A stretch of 64,000 nt of DNA from Tipula vernalis (GCA_958295665.1 OY282560.1:304727536-304791535), one strand, 5' to 3'; positions 1 through 12,730 are shown, counted from the first letter of the stretch. A program made the numbers and translations. The notes: a model not told the origin generated them from the letters alone.

Positions 1-31
1 ACCATCCTCTTTCACTGGGGGACCCCGCTAT

Positions 32-757
32 ATGCACCGTCTGTTTCAAGATGCTATGTCTATCGTTAGGAAATTTGGAAAACTATCTTTCTTCATAACA
101 TTTACAGGAAATCCAAACTGGGATGAAATTAAAAATGAACTGTTACCTGGCCAATGTCCAAATGATCGACCAGATCTTATTTGTAGAGTATTTCGCCAAA
201 AATTGAAGGAATTTCTCTATGATTTACATAATCGCCATGTATTAGGAAAAGTTATTGCTTTTGTATACGTCATAGAATTTCAGAAACGTGGCATGTCACA
301 TTGCCATATATTAGAGATATTAGATGAGACCAACCGTATATATGATGTTGATATGTATGACCAAATTGTATGTTGTGAAATACCTAACTTGGAAACGGAA
401 CCAGCTTTGTACAATATTATAACAAAGGTAAATTTGCATGGACCATGTGGTGCTGAAAATCCAAGTTCACCGTGTATGCAGGAAGGGAAATGTTCAAAGG
501 GTTTTCCAAAAATCCAAGACTCCACAGCGTTGGATAAAAATGGGTTTCCTTTATATAGAAGACGAAACAATGGAGTTACTTATAAAAAACGTGTAAATGG
601 TTTTGAATATGACAATCGTTGGGTAGTTGGATACAACAAACATATGTCCAGAATATTTAACGCACATATAAATGTCGAAATTTGTTCATCAGTGTCAGCA
701 ATCAAGTATTTGTATAAATATATTACAAAGGAGCATGTATTGATCGTGGATTACTAG
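32..757 (+). pseudogene. Helitron Rep (HUH nuclease) domain fragment
   Basis: Encodes part of a Helitron-like Rep nuclease. Visible features are the two-histidine metal-binding motif in GMSHCHILEIL (residues ~89-99), the run CxxxKCSKGFPK that follows it in Helitron proteins, and the tyrosine motif YLYKYITK near residues 226-233, where paired tyrosines make the DNA cut in this family. The frame reaches a stop at 755-757 immediately after this motif. In complete Helitron proteins several hundred residues normally separate this point from the helicase, so the stop is a by-product of an internal deletion. The true N-terminus lies before the window or in another frame; the ATG at 32 is only the first in frame. 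Confidence 0.85.
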
Positions 758-2473
758 CCGATGATTTAGAATGGACAAAATGTTTAGAAGAGGCATCCAA
801 TTTCAAAATGCCTATTCAAATGAGACAACTTTTCGCAATAGTGTTAATTCATTGCGAGCCTAGCCAGCCACAATTATTGTGGGAAAAGTTCAAGTTAAGT
901 CTTTGTGAAGATTTCTTGCACGAACGTCAGGTAATACATCCAAATGTGGAGCTAAATAGTTCTGATATAACTTCAGCTTTGCTAGAAATAGAAAATTTTT
1001 TAAATCAGAATGGTTCTTCTCTTTCAAAATTTCCAGAAATGCCTAAATTGGATGTAAGTATGATAAATACAAGTCGCATAATACAAGATGAAATGAATTT
1101 CATTTCGCTAAATGAAAGAGAAAAATATGAAACTAATTTTCGACTTCAAATTACGCTGGAACAAAATTGTTTTTTATAGATGGTCCTGGAGGAACTGGGA
1201 AATCGTTTCTGTTTAATACGTTCTTGAGTAAAATTAGATCAGAAGGTAAAATAGCATTAGCAGAAGCATCGTCTGGAATCGCTGCTCAGTTACTTGATAA
1301 TGGTCGAACGGCTCACAGCCGATTTAAAATTCCACTTTGTATTCATGAAACATTAACATGTAATATTTCATATCGTTCTGATATTGCAGAATTAATTAGA
1401 AAGGCAGAAATAATAATCTGGGATGAAATATCGATGGCAAACAAATACATTTTCGAAGCTGTTGATAGAACATTTAAAGATTTGTTGAAATGCAATGAAT
1501 TCTTTGGGGGTAAAGTCATCGTGTTTGGCGGAGATTTCCGACAAATTTTGCCTGTTGTACTGCATGGGGGAAGATCAGACATCGTAAACGCATCTATAAA
1601 AAAATCATATATATGGGAAGGAGTTAAAAAAATAAAATTGTCAACAAATATGAGAGCATTGAATTCCAGAAATGGCAGAGAATTTTCAGAATATTTATTA
1701 CGCATCGGTGAAGGAAAAGAGATTGCCAACGGTTGTAAAGATAAAATTCAAATACCTCAGGAACTAACGCTTCCATTAAATAATATGGAAAGCTTAGTAA
1801 ACTTCATTTACTTTGAAAATTCCAATCAACTTAATAAATCAGCATTCTTAGAAAATGCTATTCTAGCACCTACAAACAATTATGTGGATTCCGTTAACAC
1901 GTACATGTTAAATAAATTAATTGGTGACGAAAAAATATACTGTAGTGCTGATGAAGTCATTGCAGAAGATAACGCAGTTATATATCCAACAGAGTTTTTG
2001 AATTCATTAGAAGTTTCCGGTTTACCACCACACAAATTAGTTTTAAAGGTTGGTTGTCCAATAATTCTCCTAAGAAATTTAAACCCATCAATTGGACTTA
2101 GTAATGGAACAAAATTGTTAATAATTAATTTTAAGCCCAATATAATTGAAGCGGAAATTTGTGTTGGTAGTAAGAAAGGAAATCGTGTATTAATACCCAG
2201 AATTTCTATGATCCCATCGGCGACGGGAACTACGCCATATACTTTTAAGAGACAGTCAGTTTCCTGTCCGAGTTGCTTTTGCAATGACTATCAGTAAAGC
2301 ACAAGGTCAAACCCTCAACAAAGTTGGTGTTTTGCTTGATACACCGGTTTTTTTCCCACGGACAACTGTATGTTGGAATGTCGCGCACTGGAATAAGAAA
2401 TAATTTGAAAATTGTAACCGAAGAGAATAGGATTGTTAGAAATATAGTATTTAATGAAATATTTTTTGATTAA
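738..2473 (+). pseudogene. Helitron Pif1-like helicase, frameshifted
   Basis: Helicase half of the Helitron protein. From ~738 one frame reads the pre-helicase segment (RGLLADDLEWTKCLEEAS) up to 1179. After a frameshift in a T-run, the Walker A motif DGPGGTGKS appears near 1180-1206, then SSGIAAQLLDNGRTAHS and the DEISM Walker B motif near 1423. A second frameshift near 2250 leads to the conserved C-terminal block [11 protein letters not shown] third in the T-run near 2350 leads to LYVGMSRTG and the end at 2473. Motif order and spacing fit Pif1/RRM3-like Helitron helicases. Four frames are needed to read the whole, so it is not functional. Confidence 0.88.
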
Positions 2474-2640
2474 ATATTTCAATTTGTTAATCTCTAAATA
2501 TTCTTTCTATTAATTTAACTAATTTAAATTGAAACTTTTATGAATTCCAATTTTTGTTCATCTATTATAAATGTTGAATTTATTTTTTTTTATCATTCAA
2601 TTTTTTTTTTTTCAGTATATGATGTGAGACATCAGTAGTA

Positions 2641-2865
2641 TTTTTTTTATTTTTTTTATTTTTTTTTCGCTGGCGCTACATCCCATAGAGGGATTTGGTC
2701 GTTTCATTTTGAAGTATCGTAATAATTTTTATAACGGAAAATGAGTGATTGATTCATTGATCCTACATTAACCAGCCGTGATTTTTTCATCACCCGCCGG
2801 GAATCGAACCCGGGACCTCCGGAGCTTAAAGCAAGCATGCTAACTACTGTGCCACCGGGGCGGCT
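2641..2865 (-). repeat. tRNA-derived SINE
   Basis: Read on the minus strand, this starts with a tRNA-like head at ~2865-2790. It has an A-box-like TGGCACAGTAGTTAGC (within 2841-2858) and a perfect B box GGTTCGATTCC (around 2800-2810). A ~120-bp body follows, then an A-rich tail (T-rich on the plus strand, ~2641-2668). The copy is flanked by GTAGTATT at 2635-2642 and 2866-2873, a likely target duplication that merges with the tail. Tail, duplication and internal Pol III boxes together argue for a SINE rather than a functional tRNA gene. The minus-strand reading frame over it is not a gene. Confidence 0.85.
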
Positions 2866-3035
2866 GTAGTATTCTTCATTGCAATATTTCATATTATTGA
2901 TAATGTAGGGGCTGATTAGAATCGACAAGAATTTTTTTCGTTCCAGAATATCTATATGTTAACCATAATTTAATATATTTTTTGTGATGAAATAAAACTA
3001 TAAAGCAAAGTTACGTAGGAACGGGTAAATAACTA

Positions 3036-3317
3036 GTGATAATAAACAAAACAAGTTTTAGAGAAGCTAAAACCCACCTTTATGGTAGACAACAAAATAT
3101 TCCCAAACAAACAGATTTCAACAACGATATATGCACTGATAATCACGCTTGGCCCAATAACAACTTAATGAACTTTGACGCTAGAAAAATTAATGTCTTA
3201 AATGAATTAGTAAAACAGTTAAGAATTCAAATAAACGAAAAAGATTCAATCTTTAATGACGTCAAATTACTTAAAAATAATTCCGATGACTTTAATAAAA
3301 ATCCGGCTAATCTCTAA
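3036..3317 (+). pseudogene. LINE ORF1 C-terminal remnant
   Basis: Lysine- and asparagine-rich 93-residue reading frame ending ~75 bp before the endonuclease ORF. It has a short helical-looking stretch (LNELVKQLRIQINEKDSI). Its position suggests the tail of ORF1 of the downstream LINE. No RNA-binding knuckles remain, so the assignment rests on position alone. Confidence 0.4.
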
Positions 3318-3391
3318 ATTAAATTAAATAAACTTATTAAAAAATAAATTTTTCTTTCCAGTTTCGTTTTCATTTTATTTATCCATTCATT

Positions 3392-4663
3392 ATGCAGCCT
3401 TTAAAAATTTTACAAATTAATATTCTTAGTTTAAATAGTAACAAAGATTTACTATACCATTATATTCAATCCAATCATATCGATATCGTTATTCTATCCG
3501 AAACCTGGACAAGTCCAAATAGCAATTTAATTTTTAATAATTACAATCTTATTACTGATGACGATGACAGACCAGATGGTTTTGGCGGTGTAGGTTTTTT
3601 AATACATAAGAAACTTTCTTGGAGGATTATTAATTTAAATTTTCATTACATCCGTTTTCAAGCTTTCAAAATTAATATCAAATTTAAAAAATATTGATTT
3701 TAATATCTTATCTTTTTAAAATAATTCGGTTATTAGACCTAAATCATTAATGAATTTGAACATCTTATCACTCCAAATCTAGATAACTGTTTAATAGCGG
3801 GATACATAAATATTCATAATAGTCTTTGGGATGGTTCATTAAGCCCTACTTACGACAGAGTAGGCGATAAAATTGCAGATATAATCACTGCTAATAACGT
3901 CTTTTTATTGAATGACGGCTCTCACACAAGACAAGATCTTATCAGAAATAATTCTTCAGCACTGGACATCACTTTGTGCTCAACCAGTTTAATTGGGAAA
4001 CTCTCATGGAAAATTGATCCCATCTATTTAGGAAGTGACCATCTCCCAATACTTATTAACTTCAAATTAAACTATTATAAAAAAAACTGGTCAAAAGTAT
4101 TGAGAGATTTTGATCTAAATAATATTGATGATAAATGCAATGTTGAAGAACATCTAGAAAAATTAATTTCTGAAAACACTTCTATCATCACAAGTAAAAA
4201 TACTTTCAAACCTAAACCTTGGTGGAATGACCTTATACAGAGATTATGGAACATTAAAAAACACAAACAACTAATTTATAATTCAAACAAAAATATTTTT
4301 ACCGCTATTGAACTAAAAAAATCTGTACAAAAACTTAAATTAACAATCAGAAGAGAAAAGAAAAAATCTTGGAACATTTTTTTGATGAGCATAAATCATA
4401 AAACTATCAACTCCGATCTCTGGAACAATATCAATAAAATTAAAAATAAGAAACAATCCAACTACAGAATTTCAGAAGTTCCTACACTAGCAAATACATT
4501 TTTAAATTATAATTTTCCTGTCTCCTTTGAATCCCCTCTAATAAACTCAATCCTATTAATCCCGCGGAATTTAAAAACACTGAAATTCTTGACATTATTA
4601 AAAACTCCAATAATACTGCTTCAGGATATGATAAAATCTCATATAAAATCATTAAACAGTTAG
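3392..4663 (+). pseudogene. LINE AP endonuclease domain, frameshifted
   Basis: Start of ORF2. The first segment reads LKILQINILSLNSNKD, then VILSETW, which carries the catalytic glutamate region of AP-type endonucleases, then FGGVGFLIHK. A frameshift and stops lie at 3695-3905. The second segment (from 3908) contains the LDITLCS and LGSDHLPI motifs that close the nuclease fold, including the conserved Asp-His. A basic linker leading to the RT follows (KKNWSK, PWWNDLIQRLW). The ATG at 3392 follows an AT-rich gap after ORF1 and suits an ORF2 start. Confidence 0.8.
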
Positions 4664-5467
4664 TTTCCACTAATCCTGACCTAATCAATATTATTACAAA
4701 CCATTTTAATAACATCTGGCAAAATCAGATTTACCCTACTAAATGGAAAACATCATACACAATTGCCATTTTGAAAAAGGGGAGAGATGATAGAAACATT
4801 ATTAACTACCGTCCTATTTGCCTGTTACCTATTTTCTCAAAAATCTTCAATAAACTCATTTTAAAACGAATTAATGGTCATCTAATCTCCCATAATATTC
4901 TTAACTATTACAACTTTGGGTTTAGAAAAAATAAAAGTATCACTGACTATTTTGTTGAAATGCTTAATTTCATCAATTCCCTCAAACAACAAAACAAAAT
5001 AATTGTTTTAGTTAACATTGCTATTTCCAAAGCTTTTGATAATGTAGATAAAAATATTTTATTAAACACCTTTAAAAATCTCAATTTCCCTAATAACATA
5101 ACACATTGGATCTCTCAATTTCTTACAAACAGAATTATTTCTATTCAAAACTTTTAATCAAGCTTCCATCCATTACACCAATAAAGGTATTCCTCAGGGT
5201 AGCTGTTTGAGTCCTACCCTTTTTAATATCTATACTACTTCTTTACAAGACATCAATAACCCCTACACAAACATTTTCCAATATGCCGATGATATTTGCA
5301 TTGTAATCTCAGCCGATAATCAAGATAACTTACAATTAATAACATATTCTACTTTACTCTCATTAACGGATAAATTACAATCTCTAAAACTACAAATTAA
5401 CACTGATAAATCTCATTTTCTAAGATTATACACTAATAAAAATAATTCCAAATCCCTAAAATTTTAA
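4664..5467 (+). pseudogene. LINE reverse transcriptase, broken
   Basis: RT palm and fingers in at least three frames. Near 4614-4640 is the SGYDKIS block, at 4771-5157 INYRPICLLP and an AISKAFDNVDK motif that matches the first catalytic aspartate region, then GIPQGSCLSPTLFNIY near 5180-5230, and the catalytic box QYADDICIV near 5280. Frame changes occur near 4665, 5157 and 5467. The thumb region continues as broken pieces to about 5830, with no frame longer than a few tens of codons. Confidence 0.85.
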
Positions 5468-5932
5468 ATTAATAATATCTATACAGAAGAAAGATAACCT
5501 ACTAAAATACTGGGTACAACTTTAACTAATAGACTTTCATTATCAAATCATTACACAAACTTAAAAGCAAATATTTCCAATTCCATTAATTTACTTAAAA
5601 CACTCACCCATTTTAACGGAGGTGTAAATCCTGAAACAATGATCAATATTTTTAAAGCAATAGTTAAATCTAAACTTGAATACACATATATTTTCACAGA
5701 CACTAAACATAAATAAGATCTCAAAATCTGTCAATCTATTAAAAATGCTTGACTGAGAGCTTGTTTAGGCTTCTTAAGAACTACTTTGATTCCGGCTATT
5801 TTATCCGAATCCCTAGAAACAACCTCAGATCTAGATTTTACTAAAAAATCCTAATTTATATTACAAAAAATCTATATAATAATTTCAAAATCGGTAACGA
5901 CATTAAATGCAATAGATCTCTTCCTAAACTCA

Positions 5933-6955
5933 ATGACTTATATTCTAACTATTCTTTTTTTTTCCAAAATTAAACTTTTTCATATAAAACAAACTTCCCC
6001 CTCTAATTTTAGCATTATAACAAATATTGATGGAATCACAAACAAAAATCTTGTAAACCATTCTGAACAATATGCCTTATCTATAGCTGAAATTATTAAA
6101 TATAATAACTTCGCAAAAATCTTCACAGATGGCTCTATAATTAACAATACAGCAGGAATTGGAATTTTCGTCGAGGATAAAAATTGGAAATTCGCCATCC
6201 AGCTAAATAACCGTACTGATATTAAAAATATCGAAACCATTGCTATCAAAATTGGAATTACCATATCACTAATTATCAAAAACAATAATATTATCATTAT
6301 TACTGACTCTCAAAGCTCTTGTATTTCCTTAAAAACAGCTCTATCACATGATACAAATAGACACTATGAAAATCAAATTATCGATACTGCAGGTCATAAT
6401 CAAACAAAAAATTTTGTAATACATTGGTTCCCGGGTCATTGTGGCTTAAAAGGAAATACCATAGCAGATGGTTTAGCAAAAAAAGCAGTTTTTTCCCCTA
6501 CTCACTCTCTTGATAATGAACCTACTCTCACAGACCTATTTTCCAATATCTCCAGATCTATAAATAATAAGTGGAAGGAAATCTACACATTAATGTGTAA
6601 TTCATCCGGCCACTTTTATAAACCAATTTGCCCTTCTCCAAGATCATCTTTTCTATTTAAAGACCCTAATTTTACATCCTGTCAAACCAGGGTTATTTAC
6701 AGATTAATCTCAGGTCACACAGTTAACAAAAAATATTAATTCCTTTTGGGACTTGAATCTACATCTAATTGTGAGATTTGCAACACTGTTGAAGATAATG
6801 AACAAATTATTAACGATTGTGCCATATATAACAATATAAGAAATAACTTCCCACTATTATACAGAAAGTCCTTATTAGAAATCTTAAAAGATCAGAGAAT
6901 GGAAGAATATAAAATATTATGCGACTTTGTGGATGGAATTAATTATAAACTATGA
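5933..6955 (+). pseudogene. LINE RNase H and C-terminal Cys motif
   Basis: RNase H domain with the expected acidic residues in order: FTDGSIINNTAGIGIF (near 6121), a glutamate in NIETIAIKIG, ITDSQSSCISL (near 6300) and the HWFPGHCGLKGNTIAD block (near 6424), where the last aspartate completes the active site. A stop at 6737-6739 separates it from a short continuation to 6955. That continuation holds CEICNTVEDNEQIINDC, the C-terminal Cys/His motif seen in I-like LINEs. The AT-rich 3' UTR starts here. Confidence 0.85.
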
Positions 6956-7426
6956 AGACTTAATTTTTATTGACTGTCATCTTCACACAATGATTTTTCT
7001 TTAGGAATCATTTCATTTCATTATATTTTTATTTGCACTTGTATTTTATTTAAACATTAGATTACTAAGTCTTATGAATACTATATAATTTAATCTAAAT
7101 TTAATTTTTAAAAAATAAAAAAATATGAATTATGAATTAATATTTAATTTCAAATTTTTATTATATGTATCTTTTTAGTTTCTTTCTAATACTCTTCATT
7201 TAATTACTTTCATTTATTATAATTTAATTATTAAGTTTTTGTTTTAAATATTTATGCTTAATTTTAATTAATTAATTTATAAATCTAATTTTAACTATGC
7301 ACACTTTATTCAACCCTCCAGAACCTCCCCCGAGTGGTCTCTGGAAATCTGGGTTGTTTTCAACTCACTAGTCTTATGGATTGAAAGATCTTACCAAAGC
7401 AAAGTTAAAAACAAACAAACAAACAC
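6956..7426 (+). other. LINE 3' UTR and (AAAC)n tail
   Basis: A strongly AT-rich stretch to ~7300, then a GC-richer block with CCTCCCCCGAGTGG, then a tail of AAAC repeats ending at ~7424. The short tandem tail marks the 3' end of the I-like LINE. Confidence 0.6.
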
Positions 7427-10400
7427 CCGTTATTGTCATTAAATTATTATTCAATAGTGAATAATCCAAATGCCTTTCAAATGATGGAAGTATGGTAGAT
7501 CTCGAATGGAATAAGTTCCAAAATGAATATAACTTCCCTGACTTTCCCTGAAGAGTGTGAGTTAGATAACATTAACACAAATAATAACATTTTAAAAAGA
7601 AATGCAATACTTTACTAAGCTGGATATTGCGCATTTAAAAATGTAAAACGGAAATGAATGTAGTCAAAAATTATTAAAACGAAATGACAACATAATATCA
7701 CTGAGTGAAACATTTATAATAAAAAAAAATTTTAATAAATCCTCCAACTTTGAGTCACTTAAAGCACCGCAGACGGAGTATGGTGAAGGAATTTTAGTAG
7801 TAGTTTTCAGTAGCTGTATTTGAGCAAACGTTTAGAAAAAATTGTCATTTGCCAAATAGCGCAGTAAACATTTCGGAAGAATGTATGAGTATTATGGCTC
7901 GAAATTTTCCAGGATTTTTGCCTTTAAAAGAAGAAGGGCCTTGTTATGACCATTTTAAAATTTTAATATGCCTTTTTATTCTTGTGTTGACCAGAAAAAA
8001 TTCAAAATTGTCTTTATTAAGAGGTGAATTTCAAAAATTACAAAATAACTCATATAATGTTTTGTGAATTTGTAGATATTGTGCTGTAGAATAATAATAA
8101 TAAATAAAATAACTTCTCGACATACAGTTCATTTTTTTTTTTAAAGTATAGTTTTTTTTAAGTAAAAAAACTGTTAAGTAAAAAAACTGTTTTGTACCAT
8201 AATTTGTTACATTCTTAAAAAAAAAACCTGCCTGTGCAAAACTGCCTGTGCAAGTGTGCAAATTAAGCAATAAAGTAACTCATAAGCTTTCAAAGACCCC
8301 AAGCATAATTCAAATCAAGCCTTTAACTTGGGAGGTTTGATGAAAAATGTTAGAAGGTGTCACCAACATTACTCAAAAAATTGAAAACGTGATAACTTGC
8401 AAAGTTTTACAGTTGGACTTCCAAATATTCCGAATTTTTCGGCCGGTCACTTGTCGACTAAACACAGGACTTGCATCTGTAGCAATTGCATCTGGAGGAC
8501 TTGTCTAACAGGACTTGCATCTGCAAATCTTGTTTTAGACAACGGTTTTTTCTGGCTTTATAAAGGACAGTGGCGCTACTGGATAGAGATAATATAGTGC
8601 TGATTTTGCAAAGGAATTTGCAGACGCCAATTAATGTGTTCAGGCTTATTTTTACCATTGTTTAATTCGTCTTTATTTACAGATTAAACCTACTAATATT
8701 ATAGTTTGACCTGCGAGTTTAATAAAACAAAACAAAAATTAAATACACGTTTGTTTTAAAAAAATTTCCCTCATTTCCACCATTTCAAAGAGAATATCGT
8801 ACACACACATGCATAGTAATATACAATAACAAAAACGTGTTATAATTTACTGCCGTATTTCATGTTTAAGAGCGATGAGTTTAACTTTATCCGTTTCAGG
8901 TATTTATTTTTATTTAATTTTTTATTCTTCGGGAAACCCTTTTAAGAATACAAAAAAAAATATTTAGCGCTGTAAGAAATTGTTATTTATTTATTTATAT
9001 TTTTTTTGCTATTAATTAATTTTATTTTTTTTTATTTCGCATTAGAGGTAAGATAATTACAGTTCCGTTGCTATAGTTAAATAAACAAATTAATGTTTTA
9101 TTTTATTGATAACCATTAGCAAATTAGTGAATTTGTCAAATGCATGTGTGCGACAATCTGATTGATTATTTATATTTATATCGAACAAAAAATCAGGGTA
9201 GATAATTTCTTTAACTCTCATCAATCTTATCGATTTATACATAAAAATAGGAAAATTGTTTTTGCATATCGTTATTATGCCGTATTTGACGACTTATACA
9301 ATTTTTATAATTGACATAAAAATATACAAAAAAAGTTAGTTTGAATGAGTACACCAACAAATTGCAAAAAAAAAAATGTTATATTATTTTGACGGAAGCA
9401 AATGACAGTTTAATTTTTATTTTATTTTTTGTTTGCTTTTTGTCATATACAAAATTGACACTTTACGATATTATATCGCGTCTCTAGGAAATGAAGTAAA
9501 AAAGTGATAATTTCCGTAACGGATAATAATCAAAAATCGCTTAAATCGCAAGCTATTTACATACATTTTAATCATGATGATGAGATGACATATTACATAT
9601 GCATACTTAGTATTATGAATAATGAAGTTAAATTAGGAGTGAAAATGTCTTTTTATGGGCATGACAATATTATATAAATTGATTCGTCGTATTTTGATGT
9701 TATATTCTGCAAACCAAAACGATGAAATGTTTTTTTGTATTTTTCTTAGTATTTATGCCAAAATAATTTAGCCAAAATTAAATTAAATGAAAATCTTTAA
9801 ATCAACAAATGTTTTTTCCATTTTGCGTTCGTTAAAAATTTATAATTTTTCGTCGTTACTGTTTCACAACACTACATACGTTCGAAGAATAAAAAAAAAG
9901 AAAAAATGTTGGCCGTATTATTATTGTTAAAATATTTATTAGGGCTATGATTTGGCTTTTCTTATTCGAATACACAAACAAAAAAATTCTCCCTAAACAT
10001 ATTTTTTACATCTTATACCCGTAATTCTTTTTTTTATTTGTATTTTCTTATCTTCTTCGTCGGAAGGGAAATTCTCGTTAGAAAGCATTTTATAACTGCT
10101 GGTAAATGATAATAAAATAATATCAACAACAACAAGTATTTGAAATGAAAATGAAGAATCCAAAAAGCTTTTAAGGATTTTCCTTTTTATAATTTTTCCT
10201 GTTGTTTTCTTTTATTTCTCTTTGTTGCTTTAAATATTTAATTTTTTTTTTTGGATTATTTCTAATTATTAATTGGTTCTGCTTTAGGTACGTATACATT
10301 TTAAATTAAAATAAGTTGAAATTTTTTTTTATGAGGGTCTTTGCAGGACAAAATACTAGTAGTTGTAAAATGTTAACTTTAATACTAATTTATGGTAAGG

Positions 10401-10540
10401 TTGTCATACAATTTTAAATTGTTGCGTGTACCTGGTCCAAATAGGTAGAAGGTCATAGGTATTATTACAAACCCGTTTTTAATATTTCTAGAACTTTGAA
10501 TGAAATGATTTTTGAATAGTTAATTAGATTACTCCTATTT
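7427..10540. other. AT-rich region, no recognisable gene
   Basis: About 3.1 kb with no reading frame I recognise. Small structures only: a 15-16 bp direct duplication (AGTAAAAAAACTGTT twice, ~8160-8190), a duplicated CTGCCTGTGCAA (~8227-8255), and CAGGACTTGCATCTG present twice (~8464 and ~8510). Numerous A/T homopolymers and TATTTA-type runs fill 8670-10540. An open frame at 7849-8067 resembles nothing I know. The segment at 8460-8560 faintly recalls the helicase motif of Helitrons but too weakly to call. Confidence 0.6.
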
Positions 10541-10547
10541 AGAAGCC

Positions 10548-12730
10548 TTGGATGTACGTGAAAGGGAAGAAAACCAAATCAACATAATGAAACACAAATA
10601 CTCGTCTGATGTAACCAATTTCTACTCCAACCAAATTACTCCAACACAAATTAATAGCCACACAAATAATTGTCATCTCACAATTACTGATGCAAACTAT
10701 GAAGCCATGCAACATTTCATTCATCGTTATGATCACATAAAGCTTAGGATTAACACATTCATTCGGAAGATCAGCACATGATACCGCAGATGAAGTATTG
10801 CGGGGTCTGAATGCATTGGGTGATAACGCCGATGTTCGAGATTGGTGGTTAATCTAATGAATTCGTTATGGGCGCAAGCAACAGTGAGCAAAGATAAACT
10901 TGAATTTGATGATTTTTTTGAAGAAAATACACGAAGAAAACCACACATTCCAAATTCAAGTTCACTGCGCTTACAACATCTGTAATACCAGTTGTATCAA
11001 AATCCAGCTCTTATTGGGTTTGTATGAAGGAAGCTCAACTATTGTTTGATTAATAATTTCAAGATGTAACTTCCTAGAAGTTAAAGAACGTCAATAACAC
11101 AATCTCTAACACCAAAGATGCTTTCACTGCCTCAATGCTGGGCACCGTGTCAGTTATGTAACTCAAAGTCAAGATGAGCTCTTTATCATCGGAGACGTCA
11201 TAAGTCAGAAAATCTACAAACTACATCCAAGGTTATCGCGGTTCTACCGACAGCTATGTTTAGGGTAATCGACAATCGCATGGAATCGAGCGAGAATTCA
11301 AAGCGTTACTCGATTCAGAATCTTGTTCGCAACAACTAAGCTTAATACAACCCAACGGTTGAATAAATATTACCGAATTTGTTTTACATCAGCTGGTAGT
11401 TCTCGAGGTAAAGTAACAATTCCCATAAAATGTATGCCACTAAACTGCACTGATAAAATTATCATAAACGAACTGATTATTCCAAAAATAGCAGTTTGGC
11501 TGCCTGATCCGATGAACCATGAAGATTTGAAATGGTATATCTGCCGTGCTGGAGGCTGATATATTTGTTGAAATCTTGGAAGACAGTCGACTCAAATCAC
11601 CCAACAGTAAACTGTTTGCACAAAATACGAAATTCTGGTGCAGTCACAAAACCAAAAAAAATCCAATCACACTGCACTCTTCTCGATGCAGACAAGACAT
11701 TGTGGCGATTCTGAGAGGTGGAGGATGTTGGGAACCGCAAACAAAATGTATTTATCACAAAATAAGTAGCCTGTAGTACCAAGCACTACACAACCAGCCT
11801 TCCAAACAATTCCCAGGTATAACCATGTCTCAGCTAAACGCGCTGTATAGATGATTCAGACGAGATCCAGAACTTCATCGTTTTTACAATGAGGGGAATA
11901 CTGCAAGCTTTTGCACATGAGAAAGGTTAATGGTATACGGTTGATCCCAATGCATACTTTATGCTGCAGGAGCAAAATACTACCAACACACTGATGGTTG
12001 TATTCAAAGCGTCTTATAAAATTCAAACAAACAGGCCCAAACTGGGCACAACTTCTTAGCAGACATTGAGAATACAATACCAATTATTGCTTCCGCGGGA
12101 CGATGAGAATAATCTGTGCGCTTATCAACTCAATACATTTACCCAGGGACATCTTCTACTCCCTTTGTCGCTACAAAATACATTGAACGAGCTGGCCTAA
12201 TATTTTTTGTAGGCTTATCCACGGGCCCCCACATAAGCAGATGTTTACGTGAATGCCATCCTGCAAACTGGTAAATTTCGTTTTAAAAAATTTGTAAGCA
12301 ATCACCCAGAACAACCGAACAACGCAAAATCATTAGATGAGCATAAAGACACAATTATAGTGCGCGGAATCCAATGGGATCCAATCCAAGATGTATTTCG
12401 TTTCGCGACACACCATCCAGTCAGAAAAATGCATACCAAACGACCGATCCTCATTGAAGCTAGCAGGGTTCGACCTATTTGGCTGGGTTTCTCCGCTTCT
12501 AATTCGATCAAAAATCATCTTACAAAATTTGTGGCGTATTAATGTAGATTGGGATGACAATCTACTGGACGACATACTCAATGAATGGCTCAAGTTGCGA
12601 CAAAAAATCGAGAATTCAAATTCCATTCCAGGATATTACACTTGACGGAGATGAGTAACTTGAACTATACGGCTTCCGCAATGCCAGTGAGATAGAATAC
12701 TCAGCAGTAGTTTTCAAGCATGTTATCAAA
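10548..12730 (+). pseudogene. BEL-1: old BEL/Pao gag, protease and RT remnant
   Basis: Heavily decayed BEL/Pao polyprotein, recognised by comparison with the better preserved BEL-2 at 37436-40628. Gag blocks: TITDANYEAMQHF and DTADEVLRGLNALG (near 10680-10840) match the equivalent ITDANYFEAV and DTSDEILRGLKAIG of BEL-2. Protease region: PTAMFRVIDN and LLDSESCSQQ (near 11250-11340), then SAGSSRGKVTIPI (near 11390). RT: TTNTLMVVFKASYK (near 11980), DVYVNAILQTGKFRFKKF (near 12240), then EASR and the tail IILQNLW and VDWDDNLLDD up to 12640, and the start of RNase H (ELYGFRNASEIEYSAVVF) to ~12717. The catalytic YxDD region is lost and frames change often. Confidence 0.8.

Larger units (their letters stand above)
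1..2473 (+). mobile_element. Decayed Helitron, left end outside window
   Basis: Rolling-circle transposon remnant. A HUH-type Rep domain is followed by a Pif1-like helicase, the domain order of animal Helitron proteins. The coding sequence is broken by a large internal deletion near 735-745, by frameshifts near 1165, 2250 and 2350, and lies partly outside the window on the left. The helicase ends at the TAA at 2471-2473. I could not identify the CTRR-type 3' terminus or its hairpin in the AT-rich DNA that follows, so the right boundary is the end of coding, not the end of the element. Confidence 0.85.
3036..7426 (+). mobile_element. I-like LINE with RNase H, decayed
   Basis: Non-LTR retrotransposon remnant with the order ORF1 end, AP-type endonuclease, reverse transcriptase, RNase H and a Cys-His motif. 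RNase H downstream of the RT is a feature of the I/R1/LOA group of LINEs. The 3' end carries a ~400-bp AT-rich untranslated region, then a GC-richer block (7310-7400) and an (AAAC)n tail at ~7407-7424. The 5' part of ORF1 is missing, so the copy is truncated or the start is unrecognisable. Many stops and frameshifts. I could not find a convincing target duplication. Confidence 0.82.

Noticed and set aside
2790..2866. Possible functional tRNA gene
   Set aside because: The head has Pol III boxes but is fused to a SINE body with A-rich tail and target duplication, and I could not fold a clean acceptor stem.
2704..2928. Minus-strand 74-codon reading frame
   Set aside because: It is the translation of the SINE tRNA-like head (RPGGTVVSML...GFDSRR), a product of the repeat and not a protein gene.
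7849..8067. 72-codon open frame
   Set aside because: No motif, no neighbouring gene, low-complexity surroundings.
8460..8560. Second Helitron helicase fragment (GLASVAIASGGL-like)
   Set aside because: Only about ten residues match, with no Walker A motif upstream; more likely chance combined with a short direct repeat.
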